Assembly (NCBI GenBank): GCA_016212695.1
Contig: JACREX010000035.1
Location: 1-36,163, forward strand
Direction of reading: 5' to 3'
From: Bacteroidia bacterium
GTDB taxonomy: Bacteria; Bacteroidota; Bacteroidia; Bacteroidales; GWF2-35-48
Length of the DNA: 36,163 nucleotides
In this document: piece after piece, positions 1-8,811 of the stretch
Layout of the letters: each line of letters begins with the position of its first letter
Numbering within the stretch: the first letter of the stretch is position 1
Notes under the pieces: generated by a model
The model's database searches: none
Told to the model about the DNA's origin: nothing
The model's input: only the letters and a program-made list of their open reading frames with translations
Translations under genes and position numbers: made by a program

Positions 1-3000
1 AGTTCCTTATCCCACTCGTCCCATTCATACAAGGTTTTTCCCCAGCGGTTCGTGATGATTCCATGGAAACTTTTCAATGTCTTTCCGCTTACCTGGAAGT
101 AATCATTTTTTTCATCTCCATTGGGTGAGAAAATATTCGGCGCTGTCAATTCCGATACTGGATCCAAGCATACCCGGCCTGAGTCGCTCCAGTCTTCGCA
201 CTCCTCTTTGCTCCAGGCTATCAGGTATACATGAAAACACCCTTTATCGCTCTTTTCTAACGAAGTGTATATATGCGACGGGTTCTCAGCCGTTGAGGTA
301 CTTCCATCGCCAAAATGCCATTCATACCGTTTTCCCCCTACTGAAGTATTGGTAAAGAAGAGCTCGCTAAAGCCCGGTATCAGATGTTCCTGATGAAGAA
401 CGGCGGTATTAAAGCTCGCTGTCACCTTTCCCGTGTCCGGTACCATGATTGTTAATGTATCTATACAGAAAATGTTTGGAGACCACGATTCATACCGGAA
501 TCTTACTTGATATGGATAGCCTGAAAGAAGATTGATAATGGAATCACTTTGTCCTGCCGGCGGATTAATCCAATAATACGTTGTGGATAGTGAATCTATG
601 GGAAACACGAATATTTTCCCATTGGTCTGCATACAGGTTGACGGAACGATCGAATCTAACGGATAGATAGCCGCCGGTTCATAAATAGTATCTGTTATAA
701 TATTGCTGTAGCATCCCCATGCATTGGTTGATACTAATGATACAATATGATACATTGTATGCCCCGTGGTGTCCCACGATACCATGAATATGCTGTCATA
801 CTGGTTAGTTGATGGATTGGGCCTTACAGATTCTATAGTGCCATTATTGAAATTCCATGTGAAATGATCCGGTTTTCCGTTTGGGTCGAACCAGGGTGTA
901 ATCAAGGCTGTATCTCCGTAACAATACGGCTTTCTCGATTCAATCTGTCCGGTGGGTATCCTGGCAAATGTAATCCGTAAGGTATCCCTGTCAATGCAGC
1001 CATGTGAATACGGTGGATCCTGTATCACGCTGTTATCAACCTGCCAGATGAATTCATAATAAGGATTTAAAGGATTATCCGAATTATAAATTGTCGAAAA
1101 TGCAGTATCATTAGGTATTCCGCTTGTATTTGAATTGGTGCTTACAAAGCCCCTGTTCGGCCAGCCTGTTGTTTGCCATTGACCAACAGGACTACCTGTA
1201 ATATATGGGTCTAACGCATATTCTAATCCGCAGGCGGTATCTGTTTTAATTTCAGAACCATTCCCCCAGTTATGCGCATTTCCGCCTGCATTGGCAACGG
1301 GTATTTCAATGAACCGGATGGGTACTGCATCTGATGAATCCACGCATACAGAAGTTCCATTCGGACGGATACCGTTTCTTACAACCCAATAAAATATATG
1401 TAATCCGTAGCTTTCAACAACAGCGCTGTCCACATTATAATTATCAGGAGATGGAGGATAGAAATCTGTAGTGCCTAAGTTGTCAACCCAGTAACCATGT
1501 CCTTCCGGGGGTATCTGAGCATTCAGTCCATCATAGTTTCTTCCGCACTGAACCGTGTCCCATTGCGAATCCACATATTCTATCGCAGGATATTTAACAA
1601 AGAAATGAACAATTACCGTATCTACAGAAGCACATTGTGGAGTAGTTGATAATGTTGGTAAATTATATTCCTGCCACACGAAAATTACTGAATCGTTGTT
1701 TGTATGCCAATAATGAGCGCTCGTAACGGGGTCTTTCTGTGCGTTTGTATCAGCCTGATGCGTTAAAATATTTACCCATGTTACCGGAGCTATTAACCAG
1801 GTTTGTCCGTCGCTTGAGCCGCTTGGAAGCGCATGCAGATAAACCGTGTCGCCGCACACCCACTGGTCGTCGCCGCCTGAGATTGTCGGTAATTCAACAA
1901 ATTCAACCGCAACGGTATCGGTAGAAGAACATAAATTATTGTATAAGTTCCTTTCTCTCCATAAGAAATAATATACTCCATATACGCTAACCTGAACAAA
2001 TGTGCCGGGGTTGGTATAATCATCATACGAGGGATTTGTACTGGGGCCTGTTATCAGTGTCCATTGTCCGGTAGAAGCAGCTATACTGAACTGAGCGTGC
2101 ATTTTTTCAGTCAGCCCGCATGTTGCCATATCTTCGTTTGCATTAGCATGAGGTGTTTCCCAGAACGTAATATCCACATAATCGCGGGCAGTACAACCTG
2201 CACCATTGGAAACTGTCCAGCACATGGTAATGGTATATTTTGAAGAATCGCCATAATCCGTAGTAGACGGATTAATGCTGATATTCGTATTTGCATTCAG
2301 ATTATCATCAATAAGAACATCGCTAAAGGTTGTTGACCACTGGCCAGTACCAAGAGTAGGCGGCTGAACAATTCCATGCAACTGGAATACGCTATCGCAG
2401 GTATTACCGTCAAAACCTGCAACAACCGCCCCTGTGCCTGCATATAACAGAAAGGTAATTGTTACCAGATCGGAGTCTTCACACATTTCATTTGACTGAT
2501 GCCAATAGAAAGTAATTATATTCTGCGATGAAGAAAACGGAAGAATCGTAGCGGTGCAGGTTGAAGAAGTATCGCTGGGTTCATACAGTGTTCCGTTTGG
2601 ACCTGTCCAGTGCCCATGGAAAATACTTCCATTCGGGGTTCCGGTTAATGTAACAGAATTACCGCAGATCGTAGCATTTAACCCTGCATCCGGATTCGGC
2701 ACTTCATGATACGTGATGTTTACATAGTCTGTATCCTTACAAATCTGGTTTGTTTCAACCCATATATATTCGAATTCGCCATACATGCCGGTAGTAGCCG
2801 TAGCTGTAGCCGAACCGGCAGGAGAAAATGTAGTTGGACATCCTCCGCAACTCCACTGGCCGGAACCTACGCTGGAAACAGCAGCCATTATAGCAATGTT
2901 GCCGCAGGCAACCTGATCGGGGCCTGCATTTGCATTCGGTATCTGGATAAAATTAATGGTAACATTATCATTGGCAAAACAGGTTGCGCCGCTGCTCTCG

Positions 3001-4514
3001 TGCCATTGGAACACATATTGTCCGGGTTGAGAAACGGTAACAAAGGCATTTTGCAGGGTTGAATCCGGTAAATACATTACTGTACCCGGACCTGATATTT
3101 GTGTCCATATACCGGTGTTTCCGGGGGTCAATATTGCCTGAAACTGATAGGTCAACCCGCAGACATTGGCATCCGGCCCGGCATTAGGCACCGGGGCAAC
3201 ACAACAATTGGGTTGCGTATTTGACGGAAGCACCTGAATCTGGCTTAGGACAGTATCTCCGCAGCCGGTCGGGTTTGTAACTATCAAAGAAATATTATAA
3301 AATGTAATTATTGAAACATCGTTCCACCATACCTGGATTGGACCCGGCCCGGAAAAAGTGGACTGGGGTTGCGGGTTGCCGCCTATCTGCCAGTAATACG
3401 TGGCTCCGCTGGCTGCTGTTCCCGTATATGTAAGGGTTGCCCAGTTTATCTGATCCGGAGGCACAGAACCGCAAACAGGAGGTGATAAAAATGTTGCCGT
3501 GGGATTCGGGTTCACTGTAACCGTTGCAAGGGCTGTATCTACACAGCCATGAACATCCGTACCCGTAACATAATATGTGGTTGTTGCCGAAGGATGCACA
3601 GTAATGGTTGCCGTAGATTCTCCCGTACTCCATTGATAGGTTGCTGCGCCTGTGGGTGTAAGAGTGGTATTATTCCCGTTACAGATCGTTGCCCCGGGCA
3701 GGGTTACTGTTGGATTGGCATTTACAACAACAGTCGTAGTAACTGCAGGACTGGTTTGTGATCCGATGGTAATCACCAGAGAATATGTTCCGGCATTTAC
3801 GGGCTGTGCGTTTGGAATTGTAGGATTCTGTAAAGTTGAAGTAAAACCATTGGGGCCTGTCCAGTGATACGTTGCGTTCGGGTAATTCTGTGTTGCCGTT
3901 AACTGTAATGTCTGGCCTGCGCACAACGGACCATTATTGGTAACCGGAGGGGCAAGAATACCGCAATTGGTAGATCCGGCGCCAGTCTGCCCGGCATTAG
4001 ACTGGTCAAAAATAATGTTGCACGGACTGTTTGAATAATTTGTAATTAATAGAATATACCATTGCCCGGTCTGAGCATTGTTAATATGAACCGTTTCATT
4101 CCAGCTTGTAGAATAGCTGCAGTCTATCATGACGCCTGAGGGATAAAAATTAGGATTTGATGTATTATTCGGGCAAGAAGAACAAGCGGCAGTTAAGCCT
4201 GCTGTGCAGGGTCCTGTAGAGGAAGTAAACGGACCCCAGCATGCAAAGTCAATATCCACCTGAGGCGTGCTGTGCATATAGATAATGATTTGCCCCGGTT
4301 GGTCAACCTGCATATAATACCAGGCAGGATTCGGTTGTGAATAAAGACAACCATAATTAGGGCCGGATTCCCCGGATCCGGCATTTACCCCGGCCGGAAA
4401 ATTATAGGTTGTGCCCGTACAGAAAGGATCTGATGTAAGACATGTGTTATTCTGGGAAAATCCGGTAAAACAATAAGCCCAGAGAACAAGGATGAGAATA
4501 AATCCTCTTTTCAT
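1..4514 (-). CDS. Giant secreted repeat protein with PKD and gliding-motility C-terminal domain (3' end off window)
   Basis: The frame is open from ATG at 4514 to base 1, at least 1504 codons. It is absent from the ORF track because the stop is outside the window. It starts with a signal peptide (MKRGFILILVLWAYC..., likely cut after FSQ). An N-terminal Bacteroidota domain contains PNPAWYYMQV and DFACWGPF. An Ig/PKD-like module lies near residues 190-260. About six modules follow with the signature NAGPDxxVCG or a variant, near residues 440, 530, 610, 790, 880 and 1075. A PKD motif (WHFGDGSTSTAENPSHIY) lies near 1400, and from about 1450 the start of the CHU_C domain (NIFSPNGDEKNDYFQV). By family knowledge CHU_C domains are T9SS type B sorting signals, so this is a surface or released adhesin-like protein. 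The last roughly 40 residues are missing. Ligand unknown. Confidence 0.93.
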   Translation of the reverse strand, partial: MKRGFILILVLWAYCFTGFSQNNTCLTSDPFCTGTTYNFPAGVNAGSGESGPNYGCLYSQPNPAWYYMQVDQPGQIIIYMHSTPQVDIDFACWGPFTSSTGPCTAGLTAACSSCPNNTSNPNFYPSGVMIDCSYSTSWNETVHINNAQTGQWYILLITNYSNSPCNIIFDQSNAGQTGAGSTNCGILAPPVTNNGPLCAGQTLQLTATQNYPNATYHWTGPNGFTSTLQNPTIPNAQPVNAGTYSLVITIGSQTSPAVTTTVVVNANPTVTLPGATICNGNNTTLTPTGAATYQWSTGESTATITVHPSATTTYYVTGTDVHGCVDTALATVTVNPNPTATFLSPPVCGSVPPDQINWATLTYTGTAASGATYYWQIGGNPQPQSTFSGPGPIQVWWNDVSIITFYNISLIVTNPTGCGDTVLSQIQVLPSNTQPNCCVAPVPNAGPDANVCGLTYQFQAILTPGNTGIWTQISGPGTVMYLPDSTLQNAFVTVSQPGQYVFQWHESSGATCFANDNVTINFIQIPNANAGPDQVACGNIAIMAAVSSVGSGQWSCGGCPTTFSPAGSATATATTGMYGEFEYIWVETNQICKDTDYVNITYHEVPNPDAGLNATICGNSVTLTGTPNGSIFHGHWTGPNGTLYEPSDTSSTCTATILPFSSSQNIITFYWHQSNEMCEDSDLVTITFLLYAGTGAVVAGFDGNTCDSVFQLHGIVQPPTLGTGQWSTTFSDVLIDDNLNANTNISINPSTTDYGDSSKYTITMCWTVSNGAGCTARDYVDITFWETPHANANEDMATCGLTEKMHAQFSIAASTGQWTLITGPSTNPSYDDYTNPGTFVQVSVYGVYYFLWRERNLYNNLCSSTDTVAVEFVELPTISGGDDQWVCGDTVYLHALPSGSSDGQTWLIAPVTWVNILTHQADTNAQKDPVTSAHYWHTNNDSVIFVWQEYNLPTLSTTPQCASVDTVIVHFFVKYPAIEYVDSQWDTVQCGRNYDGLNAQIPPEGHGYWVDNLGTTDFYPPSPDNYNVDSAVVESYGLHIFYWVVRNGIRPNGTSVCVDSSDAVPIRFIEIPVANAGGNAHNWGNGSEIKTDTACGLEYALDPYITGSPVGQWQTTGWPNRGFVSTNSNTSGIPNDTAFSTIYNSDNPLNPYYEFIWQVDNSVIQDPPYSHGCIDRDTLRITFARIPTGQIESRKPYCYGDTALITPWFDPNGKPDHFTWNFNNGTIESVRPNPSTNQYDSIFMVSWDTTGHTMYHIVSLVSTNAWGCYSNIITDTIYEPAAIYPLDSIVPSTCMQTNGKIFVFPIDSLSTTYYWINPPAGQSDSIINLLSGYPYQVRFRYESWSPNIFCIDTLTIMVPDTGKVTASFNTAVLHQEHLIPGFSELFFTNTSVGGKRYEWHFGDGSTSTAENPSHIYTSLEKSDKGCFHVYLIAWSKEECEDWSDSGRVCLDPVSELTAPNIFSPNGDEKNDYFQVSGKTLKSFHGIITNRWGKTLYEWDEWDKE

Positions 4515-4578
4515 AATTTTCAGTTTAATTTAAAATTATATTTATCCTTTAATTTCAATATGAACCGGGGGAAATCAA

Positions 4579-4998
4579 TTATTTTACAACACCGGTAAAT
4601 TTGTCTGTCGTATATCCGGCGCCATTATAAACAACCGTTTCAACATTAAAATCAAATAAAAGTTTCTGCAGGAATCCTTTATCTGCTTCGCTGTCTTTAT
4701 GCGGTTTTGATTTAGTAGTAACGGTATAATTCCCGTCGCTGTCTTTGGTATCAGAAACAATCACTGTTGTAAAATTTGCAAACTTTAAAGCAGTAGCCTT
4801 GATATCGTTTATCTGCTTATCAGTAGCTTTAATTTTAAAGGTCGCCACTGCAAAGTTGGTTTTCTGCTGGTCCTGCTCCATTTTGATTACAGGCGATTTT
4901 GAATCGAATGTTGCAACAATATCGCTTTTAATCTGGCCGAAAACATTAAACGAAAATAATAAAGTAATCACGAATGCTAATAATCCTGTTGTTTTCAT
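4579..4998 (-). CDS. Small secreted protein of unknown function
   Basis: 139 aa with a clear signal peptide (MKTTGLLAFVITLLFSFNVFG, cut before QIKSD). The mature part is about 118 aa, hydrophilic, rich in Lys, Asp and Thr, with no cysteine. Its pattern (a strand with FAVATFKIKA, a helix with DKQINDIKATALKFA, two strands, a helix with FLQKLLFDF, a last strand) suggests a small alpha/beta sandwich like a heavy-metal-associated fold, but there is no CxxC, so metal binding is not supported. It lies 119 bp downstream of mtnA and 64 bp upstream of the giant adhesin, all leftward. I do not recognise the family. Confidence 0.75.
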   Translation of the reverse strand: MKTTGLLAFVITLLFSFNVFGQIKSDIVATFDSKSPVIKMEQDQQKTNFAVATFKIKATDKQINDIKATALKFANFTTVIVSDTKDSDGNYTVTTKSKPHKDSEADKGFLQKLLFDFNVETVVYNGAGYTTDKFTGVVK

Positions 4999-5117
4999 AT
5001 TAATAAAATTTTAAGTTTGACATTACATTTTAAATAAAGACAATATTTATAGTTTGATAGTTGCCTGAGAAATATATTTTTTTCAAAAATACATAAAAAA
5101 TTTATCAGAGCCAAGTT

Positions 5118-6158
5118 TTACGCGGATGCCAAAATATCTTTTTCACAAGGCCTGATGATTCCTTTTTCAGTAATAATCCCGGAAACATAGCCTGAAGGAG
5201 TAACATCAAAAGCAGGATTGAACGCATGAGAACCGGGAGAGCAAACCAGAATTTTATTAATAGCCCCTTTTTCATCAGTACCTGACTGATATAACACCTC
5301 ATCCTCGCTGCGTTCTTCGATCGGGATATCTTTGCCGGAAAGGCAATTGATATCGAATGTTGACATGGGGGCTGCCACATAAAATGGAACTCCGAATTCT
5401 TTTGCCACAATGGCTTTTTCGAATGTTCCGATCTTGTTTGCGACATCTCCGTTGCGGGCAATGCGGTCGGCGCCGACGATCATCATATCTATTTTCCCCT
5501 GCGACATCAGTAAAGCGCCGGCATTGTCTGGTACAATCACATGAGGAATATTCCCGTTTTTTAATTCCCATGCCGTGAGCCGTGCGCCCTGGCTGCGGGG
5601 ACGGGTTTCGTCCACATAGACAAATATTTTTTTGCCTTTATGGTGTGCATAATATATCGGAGACAAGGCCGTACCGTAATCTACAAAAGCCAGCCACCCG
5701 GCATTGCAATGGGTTTCTATGTTAAAACCGTCTTTAATAAGCTCATTGCCATATTCCCCGATTTTTTGTGATGTCATGGCATCGTCATCGGCAACCTGGC
5801 GGGCTTCTTTCACTGCATTTTCAATAGATTTTTTCCCTGCATTATAAACCCTGCCGACAGCATAAAAAAGGTTCTGCGCCGTAGGTCTTGTTGCCTCAAT
5901 ATCTTTTTTTGCCTTTTCAATATATTCAGAAAAACCTGTTGCCGGAGCCTGCATAAATACCTGCGCCATGGCGTAACCTGCCGCTGCGCCAATTGCCCCG
6001 GCCCCTCTTACAATCATCGTCCTTATCGCAAAACATGTATCTAAGTATGTTTTGGCTTCAAATATTTTAAATTCAAAGGGAAGCAGATTCTGCTCAATCA
6101 GCAATACTGCCGAGCCTTCCATCCATACAGTCCGGTAATTTTTTCCGTTTACTTTCAT
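5118..6158 (-). CDS. mtnA: S-methyl-5-thioribose-1-phosphate isomerase
   Basis: 346 aa, the usual length for MtnA. It converts methylthioribose-1-phosphate to methylthioribulose-1-phosphate in the methionine salvage pathway and belongs to the eIF2B-like isomerase family. Visible signatures are RGAGAIGAAAGYAM (51-64), the THCNAG loop with Cys151, DETRPRSQGARLTAWEL (183-199), and VGADRIARNGDVANKIGT with Asp231. Cys and Asp at these places match the catalytic pair described for the family. No other salvage gene (mtnK, mtnB, mtnD, MTA phosphorylase) is in the window, so the pathway assignment rests on family alone. The ATG at 6158 has no obvious Shine-Dalgarno. A heptamer array begins 18 bp upstream of the start. 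Confidence 0.96.
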   Translation of the reverse strand: MKVNGKNYRTVWMEGSAVLLIEQNLLPFEFKIFEAKTYLDTCFAIRTMIVRGAGAIGAAAGYAMAQVFMQAPATGFSEYIEKAKKDIEATRPTAQNLFYAVGRVYNAGKKSIENAVKEARQVADDDAMTSQKIGEYGNELIKDGFNIETHCNAGWLAFVDYGTALSPIYYAHHKGKKIFVYVDETRPRSQGARLTAWELKNGNIPHVIVPDNAGALLMSQGKIDMMIVGADRIARNGDVANKIGTFEKAIVAKEFGVPFYVAAPMSTFDINCLSGKDIPIEERSEDEVLYQSGTDEKGAINKILVCSPGSHAFNPAFDVTPSGYVSGIITEKGIIRPCEKDILASA

Positions 6159-6176
6159 TTGTTATATACATTACTG

Positions 6177-6204
6177 TTTCAGGTTTCAGGTTTCAGGTTT
6201 CAGG
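6177..6204. repeat. 7-bp tandem repeat, TTTCAGG x4
   Basis: Four perfect head-to-tail copies of TTTCAGG followed by a partial TT. The array lies in the 56-bp gap between the hydrolase stop and the mtnA start, so it would form part of the mtnA leader. It is one of five arrays of 7-bp period in this window, each with a different unit. Confidence 0.95.
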
Positions 6205-6214
6205 TTGTGTGCTA

Positions 6215-7024
6215 CTACTTACAACCAATCAGTTCCTTCAGCCTCTTCATATATTCTTCCTGATAATCGAGTATTCCGTGAATATGCTTCCCTTTTATTT
6301 CCCAGAATTGCTTGGGTTCAACAGCATTTTCAAAAAGTTTCTTTCCCATTTTAAAAGGGATAATCTCATCCTCCGTACTATGAACAATCAATTTGTGGAT
6401 CTTTATTCCTTTAATGTTTTTCTTTGCTTTATATTTTGAAATTACCGCCAGTTTTGCGATGGGCTTTATAAACCAAGGCATACTATATGTGGCAATTTCA
6501 TTATGCGTGGTAAATGCCCCCTCAATAACCATTGCATGGATATTGTCCTGATGCTTGTTTGTCAATGCGCATGCCAGGTGACCGCCGATAGACATCCCCA
6601 TAACTATTAATTTAGTATTTTTTACATCTTCCCTCCCTTTCAGGTAAATCAAGGCCGCTTCGGCATCGGAGAGAAGATTTTTATGCTTCACTACGCCTTC
6701 GGATTTTCCAAAACCCTGGTAATCGAAAATGAATGTCTGAAAACTATTTTTTGCAAGCGCTTCGATCGTTTTCTTCCAACTGCCGATATTCCCGGCATTA
6801 CCGTGTAAAAATAAAATAGTTGCCAGAGGTGATACATTCGGTTTTATGAAAAGACCATTGATTTTTTTTCCGTTCTTTGAGGGGATATTTACCTCTTCGC
6901 TGGAATAATCCTTAATTCTGTTCTCATTATTTTTTATGTCCGGGTGATAGAACAGTTTTTGAAATGTGCATGAATTGCCGCAAAGGGCAAAAACAAATAA
7001 AATATATACTATCCATCTGTCCAC
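6215..7024 (-). CDS. Alpha/beta hydrolase, probable lipoprotein (Bem46/BAAT-like)
   Basis: 269 aa. An N-terminal hydrophobic stretch ends in GNSC (Cys19), a plausible Bacteroidota lipobox, so the protein may be lipid-anchored. The alpha/beta-hydrolase signatures are in order: HGNAGN (74-79, oxyanion region), DYQGFGKSEG (101-110), nucleophile motif GMSIGG (Ser145), an acid in STEDEIIP (around 219), and a His in GKHIHG (247 or 249). The complete triad suggests an active serine hydrolase; the substrate cannot be read from sequence. It is divergent from the HExxH protein at 7290 and shares that upstream region. A TAAATTTG match to the Bacteroidota -7 box lies at 7053-7046 on this strand, without a clear -33 box. 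The gap to mtnA downstream is 56 bp, so co-transcription is possible. Confidence 0.88.
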   Translation of the reverse strand: MDRWIVYILFVFALCGNSCTFQKLFYHPDIKNNENRIKDYSSEEVNIPSKNGKKINGLFIKPNVSPLATILFLHGNAGNIGSWKKTIEALAKNSFQTFIFDYQGFGKSEGVVKHKNLLSDAEAALIYLKGREDVKNTKLIVMGMSIGGHLACALTNKHQDNIHAMVIEGAFTTHNEIATYSMPWFIKPIAKLAVISKYKAKKNIKGIKIHKLIVHSTEDEIIPFKMGKKLFENAVEPKQFWEIKGKHIHGILDYQEEYMKRLKELIGCK

Positions 7025-7140
7025 TCGGGTATGATTTATCTTTTACAAATTTAAAAATAGCTTCCGATAAACCGGAACAAGTTTTGGACTATTTTATTAA
7101 TACAAGTTGGTATTATACATAAAACGGGGTAAATTTGTAC

Positions 7141-7219
7141 AGGATTAGGTATAGGGTATAAAGTAATAAAGGTATAGAGTTTATACGACTTATACCTCTA
7201 TACCCTATTCCTCTATACC
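7141..7219. repeat. Inverted heptamer array, ggtatag family facing ctatacc family
   Basis: The left half carries ggtatag (7148-7154), ggtataa (7155-7161) and ggtatag (7171-7177). The right half carries their reverse complements: ctatacc (7198-7204), ctattcc (7205-7211) and ctatacc (7213-7219). Flanking copies are more degenerate (aggatta, agtaata). The whole is an imperfect palindrome of about 75 bp between two divergent genes, in the 265-bp spacer 7025-7289. No ORF of note and no convincing full promoter is visible in the rest of that spacer. Confidence 0.85.
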
Positions 7220-7289
7220 AAATTATTATTGTATGATTTTAACTCATGCACAGTATAAATATTTAGCTTTACGGGTTAATACAAAAAAT

Positions 7290-8711
7290 ATGAAAAAATT
7301 ATTGATTGTTTTTTTTGCCCTATGCAGTTACCAGGTGATTGCGCAAAATAACATTAAAATCGAAGTTAAATTTAATCGGATTAATTCCCTGATGCGATTT
7401 ATTGATATCATTACCGCCAGTCACAGCGAGGTGTACAATATCGGAAAATTATTTCAGCAAAGTAAATACAATGATCCGAAAAGCAGGCAGTATATTGAAG
7501 ACTATAAATCGTTGCGACTTAATCATTCCTTCGAATACGAAGGGTATCCGGAGAACAGGCATAACGGAGGAAACACGAAAAATCTCCTGCTGATAGCAAG
7601 TTCAAACGCAACAGATATGAATGATCTAAGGATCCGTTGTCTTGGTTTGTTTCCCCAGAAAGACCAGAAAAAATTATTTGAAATCCTTCAGTATTTCACA
7701 CCCATCTATGATTCCCTGATCTGGAAGCCATATGAAAAAGATCTGTTGAACCAGCAACAACTATTGAGTAATTTTATTCAGAAACAGAATATTGAAACCC
7801 GCTTCAGGCAAATCGCAACATTTTATCACAGCGAATGGCAATCAGACCTGCCTTTCTATATCTATCTGAATCCCGTGCCGGGAAAACACAGCACCACCAA
7901 TGCCGCTCCCCTGGGAAATATAATAATGGCCGATATTTGCTTAGAAACACAAGATCATGCCGTCTTACTAAGTATTGTATTACATGAGATGTGCCACCTG
8001 CTTTATTCCGAGCAATCAACGGAGATGCAGACAAATTTTGAAAATTTCTTTTTATCCAATAAATCGGATTTTAAAATACATTCTTACAACTGGATCAACG
8101 AAGCCTTTGCCAGCGCCATCGGAAACGGTTGGATATATAAACAGTTTACGGGAAAACTTGATACTGCGGAATGGTATAATAATTTCTATATAAATTCCTA
8201 TTCCAAAAAAATTTATCCCATTGTTTCAAATTACCTTGAAAGCAACAAATCTATAGACAACTATCTTGTTGAAAATTGTATTTCCATCTTTTCACAGACC
8301 TTTCCGGATGCAACGATAGAATATAATAACCTGCTGACTTTTTTCAGTCTCGTTACTGATACAACACCCGGGCTTATCTACAACAAATTATTCCAGTATT
8401 TCGAACCCAGGAGCATGAATGCATCCACACCAATTGAATTGAGTACGATCAAAGAAATGAAAGAAAGTTTTAATACACAGTTCATGATTGTAACAAAGGA
8501 TCATGATAAAAATTACAAATTATTGGCAAAGGAAATTAACGGCATTCAAAAAACCGAAACATCCAAAGATTTTATCCAGTCATGGACAGACGATAACGGG
8601 ATGGCTTATATTTACATCAATTGCGTGAAACCGGAAAACTTAGAAAAAGCATTCAAAGTATTGTCGGAGAAAAAGAAAATCGATCCCAAAAATAAACTGA
8701 TTTTTTACTAA
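7290..8711 (+). CDS. Secreted HExxH putative zinc metallopeptidase, unclassified
   Basis: I chose ATG 7290 over the track start at 7233 because it begins a classical signal peptide (MKKLLIVFFALCSYQVIAQ, cut before NNIKI); this gives 473 aa. The mature protein contains LLSIVLHEMCHLLYSEQ with HEMCH at 232-236. Thirty-five residues after the second His comes WINEAFASAIGNG with Glu271. This spacing and the NEAFAS context resemble gluzincin-type metallopeptidases, where the downstream Glu is the third zinc ligand. I do not recognise the remaining sequence as a named family. It is probably periplasmic or surface located, as there is no T9SS tail or lipobox. It stands alone on the plus strand and converges on the M49 gene. 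Confidence 0.85.
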   Translation: MKKLLIVFFALCSYQVIAQNNIKIEVKFNRINSLMRFIDIITASHSEVYNIGKLFQQSKYNDPKSRQYIEDYKSLRLNHSFEYEGYPENRHNGGNTKNLLLIASSNATDMNDLRIRCLGLFPQKDQKKLFEILQYFTPIYDSLIWKPYEKDLLNQQQLLSNFIQKQNIETRFRQIATFYHSEWQSDLPFYIYLNPVPGKHSTTNAAPLGNIIMADICLETQDHAVLLSIVLHEMCHLLYSEQSTEMQTNFENFFLSNKSDFKIHSYNWINEAFASAIGNGWIYKQFTGKLDTAEWYNNFYINSYSKKIYPIVSNYLESNKSIDNYLVENCISIFSQTFPDATIEYNNLLTFFSLVTDTTPGLIYNKLFQYFEPRSMNASTPIELSTIKEMKESFNTQFMIVTKDHDKNYKLLAKEINGIQKTETSKDFIQSWTDDNGMAYIYINCVKPENLEKAFKVLSEKKKIDPKNKLIFY

Positions 8712-8743
8712 AAAAGAGACTCTCTAAAAAGTACAATGTTGTT

Positions 8744-8794
8744 ATTTTCAGCAGCTTTTTTGCCCCCGCCCTGAAGGGTGAAGCTGCTGAAAAT
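8744..8794. terminator. Hairpin between convergent genes, possible bidirectional terminator
   Basis: A perfect 14-bp inverted repeat, attttcagcagctt (8744-8757) against aagctgctgaaaat (8781-8794). The 23-base loop contains a small internal ccct/aggg pairing. It lies between the stops of the HExxH gene (plus) and the M49 gene (minus). The A/T ends of the arms give short U-tracts in both directions. The loop is longer than in most intrinsic terminators. Confidence 0.6.
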
Positions 8795-8811
8795 TAGTCA
8801 TCCATTTTTTC

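Noticed and set aside
77-3867. Plus-strand and minus-strand ORFs such as 77-355, 2706-3062, 3295-3633 and 3549-3761
   Set aside because: They are out-of-frame shadows of the giant adhesin, with no family similarity and no start signals.
6159-6214. SAM-type riboswitch ahead of mtnA
   Set aside because: The 56-bp leader region is too short and is mainly the TTTCAGG array; no aptamer-like structure is visible.
7233-7289. Longer start of the HExxH protein at 7233
   Set aside because: It would bury the clear signal peptide that begins at 7290.
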